A DNA stretch of 42,831 nucleotides from Dissophora ornata (Eukaryota; Mortierellomycota; Mortierellomycetes; Mortierellales; Mortierellaceae), in assembly GCA_025201705.1 (NCBI GenBank), contig MU616784.1:1-42831 (forward strand), given 5' to 3'. Each line of letters opens with the position of its first letter. The first letter of the stretch is position 1. Positions 10,039 to 20,537 of the stretch are shown here, one piece after another. The translations under genes and the position numbers were made by a program. The notes beneath the pieces were generated by a model. It was given only the letters and a program-made list of their open reading frames with translations, did not search any database and was not told the DNA's origin.

Positions 10039-10055
10039 CATGACCCTGGGGGGTC
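10039..10055. repeat. Target-site duplication, right copy (SINE)
   Basis: This is the perfect second copy of the 17-bp repeat, directly after the A-rich tail of the SINE. Confidence 0.85.
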
Positions 10056-10094
10056 CTTCTTAGTAAAAAAAACCCCCCCCCTAGCAATTGGCCT

Positions 10095-10103
10095 GCGCTT
10101 TGG
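10095..10103. repeat. Target-site duplication, left copy (second insert)
   Basis: The nine bases gcgctttgg recur at 10305-10313, directly after a 34-A tract. Nine bases is short for a LINE-type duplication, so chance cannot be excluded from this repeat alone. Confidence 0.5.
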
Positions 10104-10266
10104 GTCGCCTGGGTACCATGGAGAGGGTCAAGTTTTTAACACCTGACGAAGGGCGGGAATAGTTGCGTGTGGCCACTGGGTTAACCCATGGGAACGCGAC
10201 TGGTTAAATAGCGTTGGTGGATACCTTCAGGATACCTTCATTGCGAAGGGGCTTGTTTTCGTCGCG

Positions 10267-10304
<38 letters not shown>
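10104..10304 (+). mobile_element. Candidate short retroposon with 34-A tail
   Basis: A 201-bp segment ends in 34 consecutive A (10271-10304) and is bracketed by gcgctttgg repeats, as expected for a retroposed transcript. It holds no ORF. It includes a small tandem repeat (ggataccttca twice, about 10218-10239), and its start, gcctgggtacc, faintly recalls the end of 5S rRNA; neither identifies a source. It could be a different SINE family, a processed RNA copy, or an unrelated A-tract beside a chance repeat. Confidence 0.5.
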
Positions 10305-10305
<1 letters not shown>

Positions 10306-10644
10306 CGCTTTGGAGCTTGGCCAGAGTTCTCGGGTTCAACTATGAGAAGTCCTAGAGAAGAAACAAAAGAACGTATCTCTTCGACTTGCAATAGGATTAC
10401 GAGTCTGATATGGAAATACAACTGTGAAATTCCATACACTCACAGGCAGCAGCAACTCTAATTTCTTGAAGGCTTCCAGTGGGTGATATCCTCTCAAGCG
10501 ACTATTCCACTCTCTGATGTTTATCCTGGATATCTCTAGTGAGGTAAATCGTAGAACCCCTTTTGTGATGCTCGCAGTTCCTTGGCTTTGCGAAGTGCTG
10601 AAGGGCCTTTTTTTTACTCTCGAACAAAATAAGAAACGAAACAA
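10305..10644 (-). pseudogene. Possible broken gene with mitochondrial-type N terminus
   Basis: On the minus strand an open frame reads RPFSTSQSQGTAS then ISRINIREWNSRLRGYHPL and on to a good donor at the CCT|GTGAGT junction (about 10440). An acceptor follows after cttctctag and the frame continues LLIVEPENSGQAPKR up to the second retroposon. RPFSTSQ is typical of mitochondrial presequences. There is no in-frame ATG: the best upstream ATG lies in another frame separated by a run of eight A, and the 3' side runs into the 34-A tract. I do not recognise the protein. It may be a gene damaged by the insertions, have an unseen first exon, or be a chance ORF. Confidence 0.25.
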
Positions 10645-10920
10645 AGATCACCATATTTCGCATCTTCAGAGGCATAAATAAGCCTTTCGCGTGGTTTAGA
10701 AAATAAGCGATAGGACATACGAAATGTTGCGAAAGTTAAAAATCGCTTCGTCGGAGTATATAGATGGCCGCCAACCCAGCGCCCTTCTTAAAAAACTACT
10801 AAATACCTCCTCCCTCTTCGGCTGCAAACATCCTGCACAGCCCGTTTCGACGCGTTTCCCATTCTGCCAATTTAGACTATTTCCCCTCCGCTTCATTTCA
10901 TTGAAAGAGAAAGAAACAAA

Positions 10921-11646
10921 ATGTCGCTCCACACTTCAAAAACAGAAAACATGAGTGCCAATCTCTTTCGCAGAGCTAAAACACCCTCCGCCAGTAACAT
11001 TCCAGAAAAATTACCATCTCTCGTAGGAAAAATCGCAAGCTGGTGCCGTAGTTTTCATGACTCGAAGAAAAAGGAATTTGAGAACAACCAATGTCGGCGT
11101 TCTTATACCCAAAACGCCCATCTCTGCCCGGAAGGATCGTTATATACCGAGCACTATGGTGGGATGATGAGACACGAGCAGTCGGATGGATCAAGCTCGG
11201 AAAACTCGTTAGTAGCGTCATCGATCTCGTCTAGAAGCCTGAGCTTTCGCACAGTGGACGATGCGCAGGAGGAGGAGGACGACGACGACAGCAAAGAAGA
11301 TAATAACAATATTTGTCCCTCGGGATTACAGGAAGAAAACCGCGAAGGCAACAGATCTTCATGGACCCTTGTCACGTATCTCAGAGCCACCAAGCTGAAA
11401 ATCACCCAAGAATTGATCTGGGTGACGGTGCTGTGTCGATTTTCACTGTCGCAACTGCAAGACGATCGAACGGAGAGAATCCCTCCAACCGCGGTATCAA
11501 CGCGTCAGTTAACAGTAGTAAGAGACAAGGCCAATCGGGCAGGGAAATTGGTGGGAACACGCTGTGTTCGGAATTTCAACCACGACAATGTTCCCAAATG
11601 TGCCCCTGAGGCCTTTGCCACTGACTCCTTGCAAGGATCCAAATGA
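10921..11646 (+). CDS. Orphan hypothetical protein
   Basis: An intronless 241-aa ORF starts at an ATG in good context (acaaaATGTCG) after a pyrimidine-rich leader. The first about 165 residues look protein-like: a basic, Ser-rich N terminus, SLVGKIASWCRSF, a Ser-rich stretch (about 90-108) and an acidic run (EEEDDDD, about 116-122). The C-terminal third shows no pattern and may instead be intronic or in the wrong frame. No domain, signal peptide or membrane segment is evident, and I recognise no family. It stands alone between the retroposon cluster and a long gene-free stretch, so a lineage-specific gene or a spurious ORF are both possible. Confidence 0.4.
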   Translation: MSLHTSKTENMSANLFRRAKTPSASNIPEKLPSLVGKIASWCRSFHDSKKKEFENNQCRRSYTQNAHLCPEGSLYTEHYGGMMRHEQSDGSSSENSLVASSISSRSLSFRTVDDAQEEEDDDDSKEDNNNICPSGLQEENREGNRSSWTLVTYLRATKLKITQELIWVTVLCRFSLSQLQDDRTERIPPTAVSTRQLTVVRDKANRAGKLVGTRCVRNFNHDNVPKCAPEAFATDSLQGSK

Positions 11647-13277
11647 GGAAGACGGTGTGGAATCTGCGATGAATACGTTTTAACCTTTTCTACGCCGTAG
11701 TCGACGCACTTGCCAACTTTACTTGTGGACACACATGCCTCCTTGACCGAATATCAGAACGCCGCCTCACTCTCCATTTCTTTTTGTTACATACAGTGCG
11801 CCCATATGGGGATGTTTTCCCTCTCCGAGCTTCGTTTGTATTGTGAGAAGGTGTTCAGGAGACCTCGCCGATGATGTTAGGAGTCAGGAGCGCATAGCAC
11901 ACGCCTCGTTCTCGCGCAGACAAATAAACAATCTATTGACGACCGTCTTTGCCCCTTCATGTGCACAAAGTCTTTTTGACTAGAGCGAAGGAGAAAGGAG
12001 GATATCATGACCAAAGCCTCCTCGATTTACTTTGTAAGAGCAATCGAGGATGAGGGCATGGACACTCACAAGCTCAAGCGCGAGGGCAATCAGCAGGCGC
12101 AAGTTTATCATTTAACCGAGTGAAAGTGGTAGATGTGCGGCTGGCTTGTCAGCGACGCAAAATACGCCATGGACTACCTCTCCCTCCATTTCCTTCATCG
12201 TTTGCCGCCGTGTGGTTGTTGCGCTTTGTTTGTGTTGCATGCTCCCCTTGCTTGCTTGCCCACAAAGCTTCTTTTCGAGAAAACAAACAAAAGGTTGACA
12301 ACCAGAGTGCAGAACTTGTGATATGTCCCATGTCATCCTAAGTGGTCAATAATGGGTTGCTTAGCTTGGTCACAACGTGGCACAACAGCGACTGTGAGAG
12401 CAAAGCGGAACGAGGATGGACGTGCGTACGTGCATACATTAAATGCTCAAAGAACCAATGGTGTGGAACATGCACACGAATGAAAGAGAATCATAGGATA
12501 AACTTGTCTACATCGGAGGTAAATCGGCGTCGAGGTGTCCGAGTGCTTTACAGCTCCTCCATCCTATGACCAAGTTAGCCACGCAATACAGGGACGGAGT
12601 GGAGGAAAGGAGGAAGCAACATGTTGCAAGCACAGGGCAATTGAGAGCACATGAGGATAAGAGAGTTTTATTTTGTGTCAATGTCCAGGTCTTTCGGACC
12701 ACATTAACCGTAATGTTGCAAGATGGGCTTCACTGTAGGTGCGTGTCATATGGCCAGACACAAATAATGACAGCATCGATCTTGTCGATTGCAATAGGAG
12801 AAAGGATGGTTTGGTTTTCGTGCAGAGGCGCAATGTGGATAAGAAAAAGAAAGAGGGGCGATAGGAGTGGAGAGGAATGGTGATCAGGTTGATGCTACAA
12901 GGACAGGGGACAAGCTGTCAAGAGACCAAGCGCTCGATTAGGATCAAGGGACCAGGACTATTGAAAGCGGGCGCATTGTCGGGTCTCACTTCATCACAGC
13001 ACATTCGCATATTCGCTTCGCACACGAGAGGGGCAATGAACGAGCGAGAAACAGCTCCTCCCTGCCTGGTCGATTACGCCCATTCGAGAAACGACCTTTG
13101 TCTGTCGACTCTTCTTCTCATTCACATTCGCATTCTTCTTTACATTCATACTCTCATTCCTCACTTCCACTATCCCCAACATAAAGCGAAACAGTCCGTC
13201 CCCCTGACACACGTCTTGTCTGACTTCGCACTTCGCACTTCGCACATTGGCGCCCAATTGTGCATGATACCAACGCT
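11647..13277. other. Long stretch without a recognisable gene
   Basis: About 1.6 kb with only short ORFs lacking domains. Visible content is imperfect CATTC-type repeats (cattcacattcgcattc..., about 13116-13165) upstream of the GPI-PLD start. No RNA gene or complete mobile element is apparent. The right part should contain the promoter and leader of the GPI-PLD gene. Confidence 0.4.
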
Positions 13278-13312
13278 GCTATTGCTATTGCCATTGCCAT
13301 TGCCATTGCCAT
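13278..13312 (+). repeat. GCCATT hexanucleotide microsatellite at a start codon
   Basis: A run of gctatt/gccatt units ends exactly at the ATG of the GPI-PLD gene (13311). The repeat forms the end of the 5' leader, so length changes would move the start codon context without touching the protein. Confidence 0.75.
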
Positions 13313-16300
13313 GAAAGGATTCGTTCTACGCTCCGTCTTCCGCTCCCACAGCCTCTCCACGGCCCTGCTCCTCGTCCTTTTCACGCTCAACTCGCACAGG
13401 GGCACCGTCGTTGAGAGCTGCGGTGTCACGATCCACAACGAGATCGCTTTCCGTGCCAGTCGGATCCTCCTCGCAGGGATCCAGGACACCTCTGCCAATC
13501 CAAAAAAGGACCCCTCGACCTCATGTTCGTGCTTCCACTCTGACTCTTGCCCACATTCACATCCACATTCAAATTCACATTCACATTCACATTCGCATTC
13601 AACAAAGGGTGCGAAGCAGAGCGAGGGGAAGAATCGGTCGCAGGGGCTGTATGACTTTGTGCCTCTGCTGGAACTAAAAGAGTCATTATTCGCGGGAAGC
13701 TTCTTCCCTGACTGGGGCTACAATTGCATTGGCAAGATATGGAACGAGGCTGCTGAGGAGGTAATGTTGCACTATTGAATGGGCGAATGAATATTCGCTT
13801 GCTCCCCTCACGTATTTATTTAAAATTCGTAATTCAGCACCGTCTGTGTGTGTCTCGGTCCCCCTTTTCTGTGCGACTGGGAGCGATGAACAATAGTCCA
13901 CTGTCATCGTCCTCGCTATCTCTCATCTCCCCGATTCCCTCCCTCCTCCCACTCGAATATTGTTGATGGGAAAATGTTCCGTGCCACGCTTTGTGTTGCA
14001 CATCCTCCTCTTTTTTTTTGTTGGGTCACAGAAACTGCGCGTTTTGACTATCTACTATCGCCTATGCTTCCCTCGCCCCCTAACTAACGACGCTTTGCTT
14101 GGAATAGGCGCATTGGCCTCCATTCGCAGAGGCTGCCGTCAGGTACATCCTGGAAACCTATCCAAAACCGTGGCCAGATCATACAAAGGTTAGAACACCA
14201 AGAGAGAATCCACGTTGATAATGGGTGCTCCCATCACCTTGTGACATTGTATGCTAAGAAAAGAACACTTTTGATAGGCATTGATCACGTTTCTGTTCGG
14301 GACAGTGTCCCATTCTCTTGGTGATATGTCATGGCATGCACTACAAGGGCTCGACGCTGGGTTTATCAAAGCATTGGCTAAGACTAGCTTTGACGGCGAC
14401 TACACCAAGGGACACACTCTCGCCGATATCGGAGCCGAGTTTGTCCTGAGCCACATGAGCAAGATGGACCATCTCGTCACGACCTGGAAGGTCCCTGTGA
14501 AGGACATCTCAGAGATATACAAGCGGATGGGATACTATGTCCCAGGACCAGCTCTCAGCCATTGCATGCGTAATGGTTTCGCTGGAGCTCAGGCAAACGC
14601 CAGACTTGGTAGTCAGCTCTTCCCAGTGTATGCTTCCAAGGTAGAGTAGATGTTTTACGTGCAACGGATATATTATGCGGCTATTCATTCTTGCGATATT
14701 GGGCGATGATTTTTAATATGCGAATTTGTCATTTAGTCACCATTCTTGATTGAGCAAGTAGAGGACTATCCTATGGGAGGTCTGCGGGACATGTCCGAGT
14801 GGACAGTCGACTGTTGGAACGGCCTTGCTGGGTATCTTGGTCAGGAGCGCAAGTTGCCGGATGACGAGGATCGTAGAGCAAACAAGACTTTCAACATGTG
14901 CTATGCGCTATGGGAAGAGCGGACCAAGAAGGGTCACAAGGATGCGATGAAACATACGCGGGAGGGTCAGGTTCGACACCAACATGAACGCGGAGCTGTC
15001 GCTCAAGGTGCTTCTGCTCTTAATCAACTGACCGATGCTGGTTTCCGCGTTCTCAGTGAAGTGGACGACGAAACCGGTATGGTCACATTCTCTATCGAAG
15101 AGATAGAAGGTGCTAAGCACGAGAAGACCGCTGGAGCCAAGGAAGAAACTGGTTACCGGCAGTCAGAAGAAAACGAGGATATGTTCAGTGAACTATCCCC
15201 CTCCGCTATGCAACAACCGCTTACTTGGAAGAGTCACACTCGTAAAGCTGAGCTGCATCTTCGACAATCGAAATCACAAAAGTCCCAAGAAGGCTCCAGC
15301 GTCTGCCTCTCTTTCACAGATGAGCTCGAATCTCGCGCTAGAACTCTCTTTCTCCCGATCGCCTACTCTTCGTTTGGACATGCGGCTGCAACTGGCGACT
15401 TTGATGGAGACGGAATCATTGATCTGGCTGTGGCAGCTCCACATATGACACTAGACCCCTTAGTGCCCTCTCAGGGTGTCGTCTTTATCGTGCCTGTTCA
15501 ATCTCTCTTCGTCACTCAAAAAGACGAACCCCCATCACCAGAGGCAGATACAAGTACAGATGTTCGGTCAATATCTTCCCGCATCTTGTACGGTGATCCA
15601 GATGAGCCTCAGTCGCGGTTCGGATGGTCACTCGCGGTTGTTGACCTCAACCAAGATGGCATCGATGATTTAGCAGTTGGTGCTCCAGGTCACGGAGCCA
15701 AGGATTTGAAGTACGATGGCGCTGTGTATGTGTTTTTCGGACATGAAGGATCAGGGTTGAGCGAGAAGCCTGACTTGGTTATCAACTATGACCGTGCGGG
15801 GCACGAGAATCAAGAGATACCCCCAAAAATGGATACGCTTGCCGGGCTGGGATACGTGCTGCAAGGACTGGACCTGACAGGATCTGGACATAAGGATCTA
15901 GTGATTGGAATGCCAATGGCCACCACAATTGTTGAGCCGTCTACAGATTACACGCCGTCAAACAGAGGAGGTGGGGATGGTGACGAGGATGATGACGAAG
16001 ATGACGACGAGGATGAGGAACTACTGAAAAAATTTAAGCCTCAAGCTGGCAAAGTCTTGGCCTTTCTGTCCCAGGCCAAGCACATTGGTCGCAAACTGGA
16101 TACAGAAAATGACTGGGAGCTTCTGGGAAAGGAGGCTTTTGGTTGGTTTGGGGCGTCTTTCACGATGATCTCGCAGGCGTTCCATGAAGCAACATGTACA
16201 GACACTTCTGCACTTTCATCCCTTCTGTCATGGCTTCATTCTTCCCTACCGAAATACTACGGATCGCCGAAGCGGGAGCCTTCTGACCGAAAGATCCTGG

Positions 16301-17275
16301 TCGTCAGTTCGCCTACATTCGGCGTCGGGGAGCAGGAAGCTATGCGTGGCAAGATCCAGGGCTTTGTAATCCCTGAATTTTCCAAGTCACATTTCAAAGA
16401 TCTCACCCTGGTTGAACCTATGCCGGCACCGCAAAAGATCTTTACTATCCACGGCGATAGTAAATTTCAGCAACTCGGCTCTAGTCTTGCTCCAAATCGC
16501 ATCGCTCCATCTCACGCCCTACGTCTCGACAGACAATTTCCCGCTGGCGTGCCTCAGGAGCTCCTCGTAGTTGGGTCGCAGTCTGAGGACATTTTGCACA
16601 GTCTGCCCCGCGTCGGCCGTCAATGGCAGGCAGGCATGGTCCGTATCCTGGATATCTCTAGGCTTCCCTACGGAGCCGACGTCAAGATCTCAGATCTGGA
16701 TGCCAATCCAGAAATTGTCCTTGATCTCTTACAGGGCTCCCAGTCGATGGCCCATCTATCTGCTGCAATGGAAGTGTCGACGGACGGCAGGAGTCTTTGG
16801 TTGACGGAGCCATATGCGAAAGCAGAAGCTGGCAGGATCCTTGAGTGGGCGCCCAACTTCGAGAAACAGTACGATGATGACAAATACAGCGAAGGTGATC
16901 GGCATCGTAGGGGCGGAAGCACACATAGGAAGGATATTCTTGGGGTTCGAGGCCGACAGCTTGTTCGTAGCAACAGCGGTGGAGATGACGATGATGGAGA
17001 TGACGACAACCAGGACCGTATCAAGCAGTGTTTTATTGGATCAGACGTCAGAGGTCGGTTTGGATCGCAACTGCTGGTTGAGGATCTCAACAAGGACGGT
17101 CTGGACGACATTGTAGTCACATCCTCGCATGCCTCGCAGTATGCCACGTAAGTCTACACGATTGTGCTGGTGTGTCATTCGTGCTTCCAGGGAGTAAATC
17201 AGCAATACTAACAGGGTTGAATTGCATTGTTCTACTAGGATGGCCGGCACTGTCACTATCAAATTCAAGTCATGA
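13311..17275 (+). CDS. GPLD1: Secreted GPI-specific phospholipase D
   Basis: Five exons (13311-13760, 14108-14188, 14278-14640, 14737-17147, 17239-17275) encode 1113 aa. The last intron has a perfect TACTAAC branch site. The enzyme hydrolyses the phosphate bond of GPI anchors, releasing proteins from the cell surface. Residues 1-30 form a signal peptide (LSTALLLVLF). The zinc-dependent catalytic domain follows: CGVTIHNEI, AHWPPFAEAAVRYI, FLFGTVSHSLGDMSWH and YASKSPFLIEQ match animal GPLD1 with the expected His/Asp ligands. Beta-propeller FG-GAP repeats with calcium-binding loops are at about 511-532 (GDFDGDGIIDLAVAAP), 592-614, 669-692 and 1072-1096. Odd points are a Cys/His/Ser tract at 71-97 inside the catalytic domain, coded by cattca repeats, and an acidic tract at 712-727. 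A GPI-anchored protein gene follows on the same strand. Confidence 0.93.
13552..13602 (+). repeat. CATTCA repeat coding a His/Ser tract
   Basis: Imperfect acattc units within exon 1 of the GPI-PLD gene, read as alternating His and Ser. Similar non-coding arrays occur at 13116-13165 and 20424-20480. Confidence 0.75.
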
Positions 17276-18072
17276 GCAACTTGCGTTGTGCCTTCTCTCC
17301 ACCCACACATATATCAATTCTTGGATGAGTAGGGATGAGGTGTTTTCTTTCTCTCGCGTCCAATGAACACCATATTTTGTAAATACCACAATGCTCTGTT
17401 TCGGAAATACATACGTGTACTGTTCACTGCACCGCCGCAGTGCAAAATATTATACAGGGCGTGTAAGGTACACGAAGTTGGTGTCCAATGGGCCTTGTCA
17501 ACCACAACGGAAGGTTTACCCGTCAGTCCCAGAGGAGAAAGAGAGAACGAAATGACAGGTTGTCAAAGCACGAGAGCCCATCTCTTGCAACATCTTTCTG
17601 TCAAAGAGCAGCAGACAGGGGGTAGACTGCGTGTGTGTGTGTGTGCATGAGTGTTTAGACTGGGTCTGGGACCCGTCTTTTTCTGTTGGCGTTTTCTTAT
17701 TTTACCAAGCTGTCCACTCGCCTGTCTTCAAACAGGCAATTTCCGAGGGATGGACAGTGGCTACGTTCTAGCCTCGCCCCCCTATTCACACCCCGTCCGC
17801 GCCTGCTCTCTGGGTTTTCATCGACAACCTTTTGATAATCGCGCCATCTGCGTGTTGTTTCATTGCATGGCAATGGTTGTCAAAACCGGATAAATGTCCT
17901 GATTGAGCGAAAGGCGTGTCCAACGGGGTCCTCTTTTTCATCTTTGTAGTCTTGCATTTTGACAACCTGCCAAACCTGACAACCTTCCGAGCTACTCCCT
18001 TGCACCTTTCTCTCTATCCGCTTCGAGCCACAACAACCTCTCTCCCATACACTTTATACTCCGTATCACAAA
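17276..18072. other. Intergenic region, GPI-PLD to Bim1-like gene
   Basis: Nearly 800 bp without a recognisable gene. It has a short (GT)n run at about 17629-17646. The last about 130 bp are pyrimidine-rich (ctttctctctatccgc), as expected for the leader of the Bim1-like gene. Confidence 0.5.
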
Positions 18073-18833
18073 ATGAAGATTACATCGCTCGCTTCAACGC
18101 TGTTGCTGCTCTGCAGCTCGTCCTCAGTCATGGCCCACTTCATTCTCGACTACCCTATCTCTCGTGGGTTCGATGACGATGCGGAACCTAACGCGCCCTG
18201 CGGAGGTTTTAATGCCGTGCCGACCAACCGATCCATGTTCCCACTCTGTAAGTTACCTCTTTCTGTTGTTGTAAAACAGAAAACCGACACATCTTCCCTG
18301 CATAACTGCGTTAAAGCCTGTCACTGACCAGGAAACCTTTGTTCTCTTTATATCTGGTCGCCTTTAATTTGAATACAGCTGGTGGTTTCATCGACATCAA
18401 CTCCTTCCACGTCAGCTCTACGGTTACCATTAACATCGCACTCGGAAACAACCCCTCCGCTGCCAATTTCACTGCCGCCGCTGCTACCCCTGCCTCGTCC
18501 CCTGCCTCCATCTCAATCAACCATCCAGGCCATTCCTGTCTGTCTCTGAACTTGACCTCGTTCACAGGAGCGGTCAACAACACGAACGCGACCATCCAGG
18601 TGATCTACAATGGAGGGGATGGCGAGTTGTATCAGTGCGCAGATGTGGTGTTGGTGGCGAACGCTACGACATTTAATATGACTCAGTGTATTACCGACAA
18701 CGGCGCGTCGGCAACTCCTACATCGGGCAGCGGATCAACTTCCAGTGCTGCTAACATGGTTGGTGTCAACGTCCAGGGTCTGGTCGTGGGTATTGCGGGA
18801 ATTTTGGGAGTTGCAGTTGCGATGGTGCTGTAG
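18073..18833 (+). CDS. BIM1: Bim1-like GPI-anchored copper-binding protein
   Basis: Two exons (18073-18247, 18379-18833) encode 209 aa. Signal peptide 1-21 ends at SVMA, leaving His22 as the mature N terminus (HFILDYPISRGFDDD), the hallmark of the X325/Bim1 branch related to lytic polysaccharide monooxygenases. An N-terminal His with a second His and an Asp can bind copper. In Cryptococcus, Bim1 works with the Ctr1 importer when copper is scarce and does not oxidise sugars. PCGGF follows as in the family. Four cysteines remain in the mature domain, enough for two disulfides, along with many N-glycosylation sequons (NRS, NFT, NLT, NAT). A Ser/Thr linker and a hydrophobic tail (VQGLVVGIAGILGVAVAMVL) predict a GPI anchor. 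The 131-bp intron splits Ser59. Metal role is by family analogy. Confidence 0.9.
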
Positions 18834-19224
18834 TTTTAGCAGATCCACAATCATACCAGATCTATGTATAAAGAACGCGCTTATTTTATTTCAATACTAG
18901 CCATGCTGTATCTTATGTGTCGTAGGCTATGTATTTTGAACCCTTTGCATCCTTCGCCACTTGCATGGGCCCTTCTCTTGAGTACCCCCTCAGGCGTCGG
19001 CTTTGTTCGCAAGTTCTGGAATGCACCTGTGCGCGGCAGGACATCAATATGTGCTATCAAAATCCGCGACAAAAAAAAGTTTAAAGACATTTTGCATCCG
19101 CTTGGAAGCATCCATCAGCATTCTGTTGCTCCTGTCATCATATGAGAACGCAGTAATACGCCACAAGTCCTCTTCTTGCTCCTGTTCATGATCTTGGATT
19201 TATTGCTGCTCTAATTACGGTCGA
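18834..19224. other. Convergent 3' region
   Basis: About 390 bp between the stop codons of the Bim1-like gene and the PRKRIP1 gene, which face each other. It should hold both 3' UTRs. Nothing else is recognisable; an A-run followed by gtttaaag is near 19072-19085. Confidence 0.5.
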
Positions 19225-19887
19225 TTATTGCTCCTCATTATCAGACTCGTGTTTTGATCGCTTGCTCTCTCTCTGGTCGTGCCCCTCATCTTCAGAGTAG
19301 CTATCCTCTTTCCCTTTGCTCAACTTGTTGTTGCTAGCTCGCTGTTTTCTCCTCTGCCGTTTGGTCCTGTTCTTTTCTGTCTTTTCCTCGTCCGCAGCCC
19401 GTTTTGCCTGAATTCTCTCGTCATACTCGCGTTGTTCGCGTTCCTAGGGAGGACATAGTACATAAAATTGATCACAGTTAATACATGTACGTCAGTCGGC
19501 CTGACATATGGCCAAATCTGCAAGAAAACGTGTCCAGACCAAATGAAGCAGCGCGACATTTGTTATGAAAACCCGTACCTCTTTGGACTCGAGTTCCATG
19601 TTCTTCAGTCGAGCATACTCTCTCCTGCGCCCTGCCCTATAAACGTGAAACTCTCCACTTCCAGCTCCGGCACTCGATCCCTGGACATTCTTGACATAAT
19701 TCTTGGGTTCCCTGTTGGTCTGTTTTTGTCCTGGTCGCTCAGGAATGTGGACGGGCTTGTCGATCTTTTCGAGTAGTTTGTCTAACTGCTTTTTTTGTAA
19801 TTCCAGTGGTGTGAAGTGATGCTTCTTGGGCCCTGTAGCTGCCCCAGCGCCCTCATCGTCAGAACTCTTGCTTTTCGTTGCAGACAT
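19225..19887 (-). CDS. PRKRIP1: PRKRIP1-like spliceosome protein
   Basis: Two exons (19887-19579, 19443-19225; 135-bp intron) give 175 aa. The core QGSSAGAGSGEFHVYR-x-GRRREYARL is nearly identical to human PRKRIP1, and a short HIPE motif precedes it. The rest is a highly charged helix (EREQREYDERIQAKRAADEE) followed by a Lys/Arg-rich nuclear signal and an acidic Ser-rich tail. In human structures PRKRIP1 is a long single helix that bridges U2 snRNP and Prp17 in the C* spliceosome. The family length (about 180 aa) agrees. The gene is divergent to the RHAMM-like gene and has a CACGTG 92 bp upstream of its ATG. Confidence 0.92.
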
Positions 19888-20537
19888 GGCGTTGAAGGTT
19901 CTCTGTTTTGTTGATGCGTCAGAGAGAGATTTGGATGCAATTTCGAATTGTGAGGAAAGAGGTTAAAGAGAAATCAGGCACGTGATATACTCTAAAGGGC
20001 GGACTCGCCCTGGCTGCTACCCAACGGCGCGGTATCCGATTCTGTCTCAGGATATATGGAAGTACCGGGCCTCAAGGGGACGCGAACCAAGAGTGATGGA
20101 GAAAGAGGAGCCTGAAAAGACGAGGCAAGGGACCAGGAGTCGAGTGCAGAAATAAGGCGAAAGGGACGGAGAAGGCAAAAACGTAAGAAAGAACAGGAAA
20201 CGTCCACGGACAATGTCATAGTGAACAGGAGCGAAAGACGGTGCAAAGCAGACAAGGCCATACTACACCATGAAAGACTGAAATGAAGGAGCAACTAGGA
20301 GGGAAATATGAGGAGAGGATTAAAGAGTAGGAGGAAGGAGAGCCCTTTTGCATTGGCCTATTTTTTCCTGCTCTTTGACACCTCTTTGCTTCTCTGCAAC
20401 CTTCGTTTTTGTCTTTTTCTTTGTCATTCAACATTCGTCATTCAGCATTCACTATTCGCCATTCACATCGCTCATTCGCACTCACTCGTCCCACAGATAT
20501 CCCTTCGACAATTGGCAGTTGAGGTCACCACATCACC
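19888..20537. promoter_or_regulatory. Divergent promoter, PRKRIP1 / RHAMM-like
   Basis: 650 bp between two outward-facing starts. CACGTG is at 19979-19984, near PRKRIP1. The RHAMM side carries imperfect attc repeats (cattcaacattcgtcattcagcattc..., 20424-20480), probably in the leader. ORFs here are short and carry no domain. Confidence 0.45.

Noticed and set aside
13260..13310. Longer GPI-PLD N terminus through the Ala/Ile repeat
   Set aside because: It would start at GTG; the repeat reads as AIAIAI only because of the GCCATT microsatellite. The ATG at 13311 gives a proper signal peptide.
11647..13310. Hidden secondary-metabolite or defence gene in the long gene-free stretch
   Set aside because: No ORF there exceeds about 145 codons, none shows a motif, and no plausible spliced model could be drawn.
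16668..17147. 159-codon minus-strand ORF
   Set aside because: Antisense of the FG-GAP coding region of the GPI-PLD gene; low complexity and no start context.
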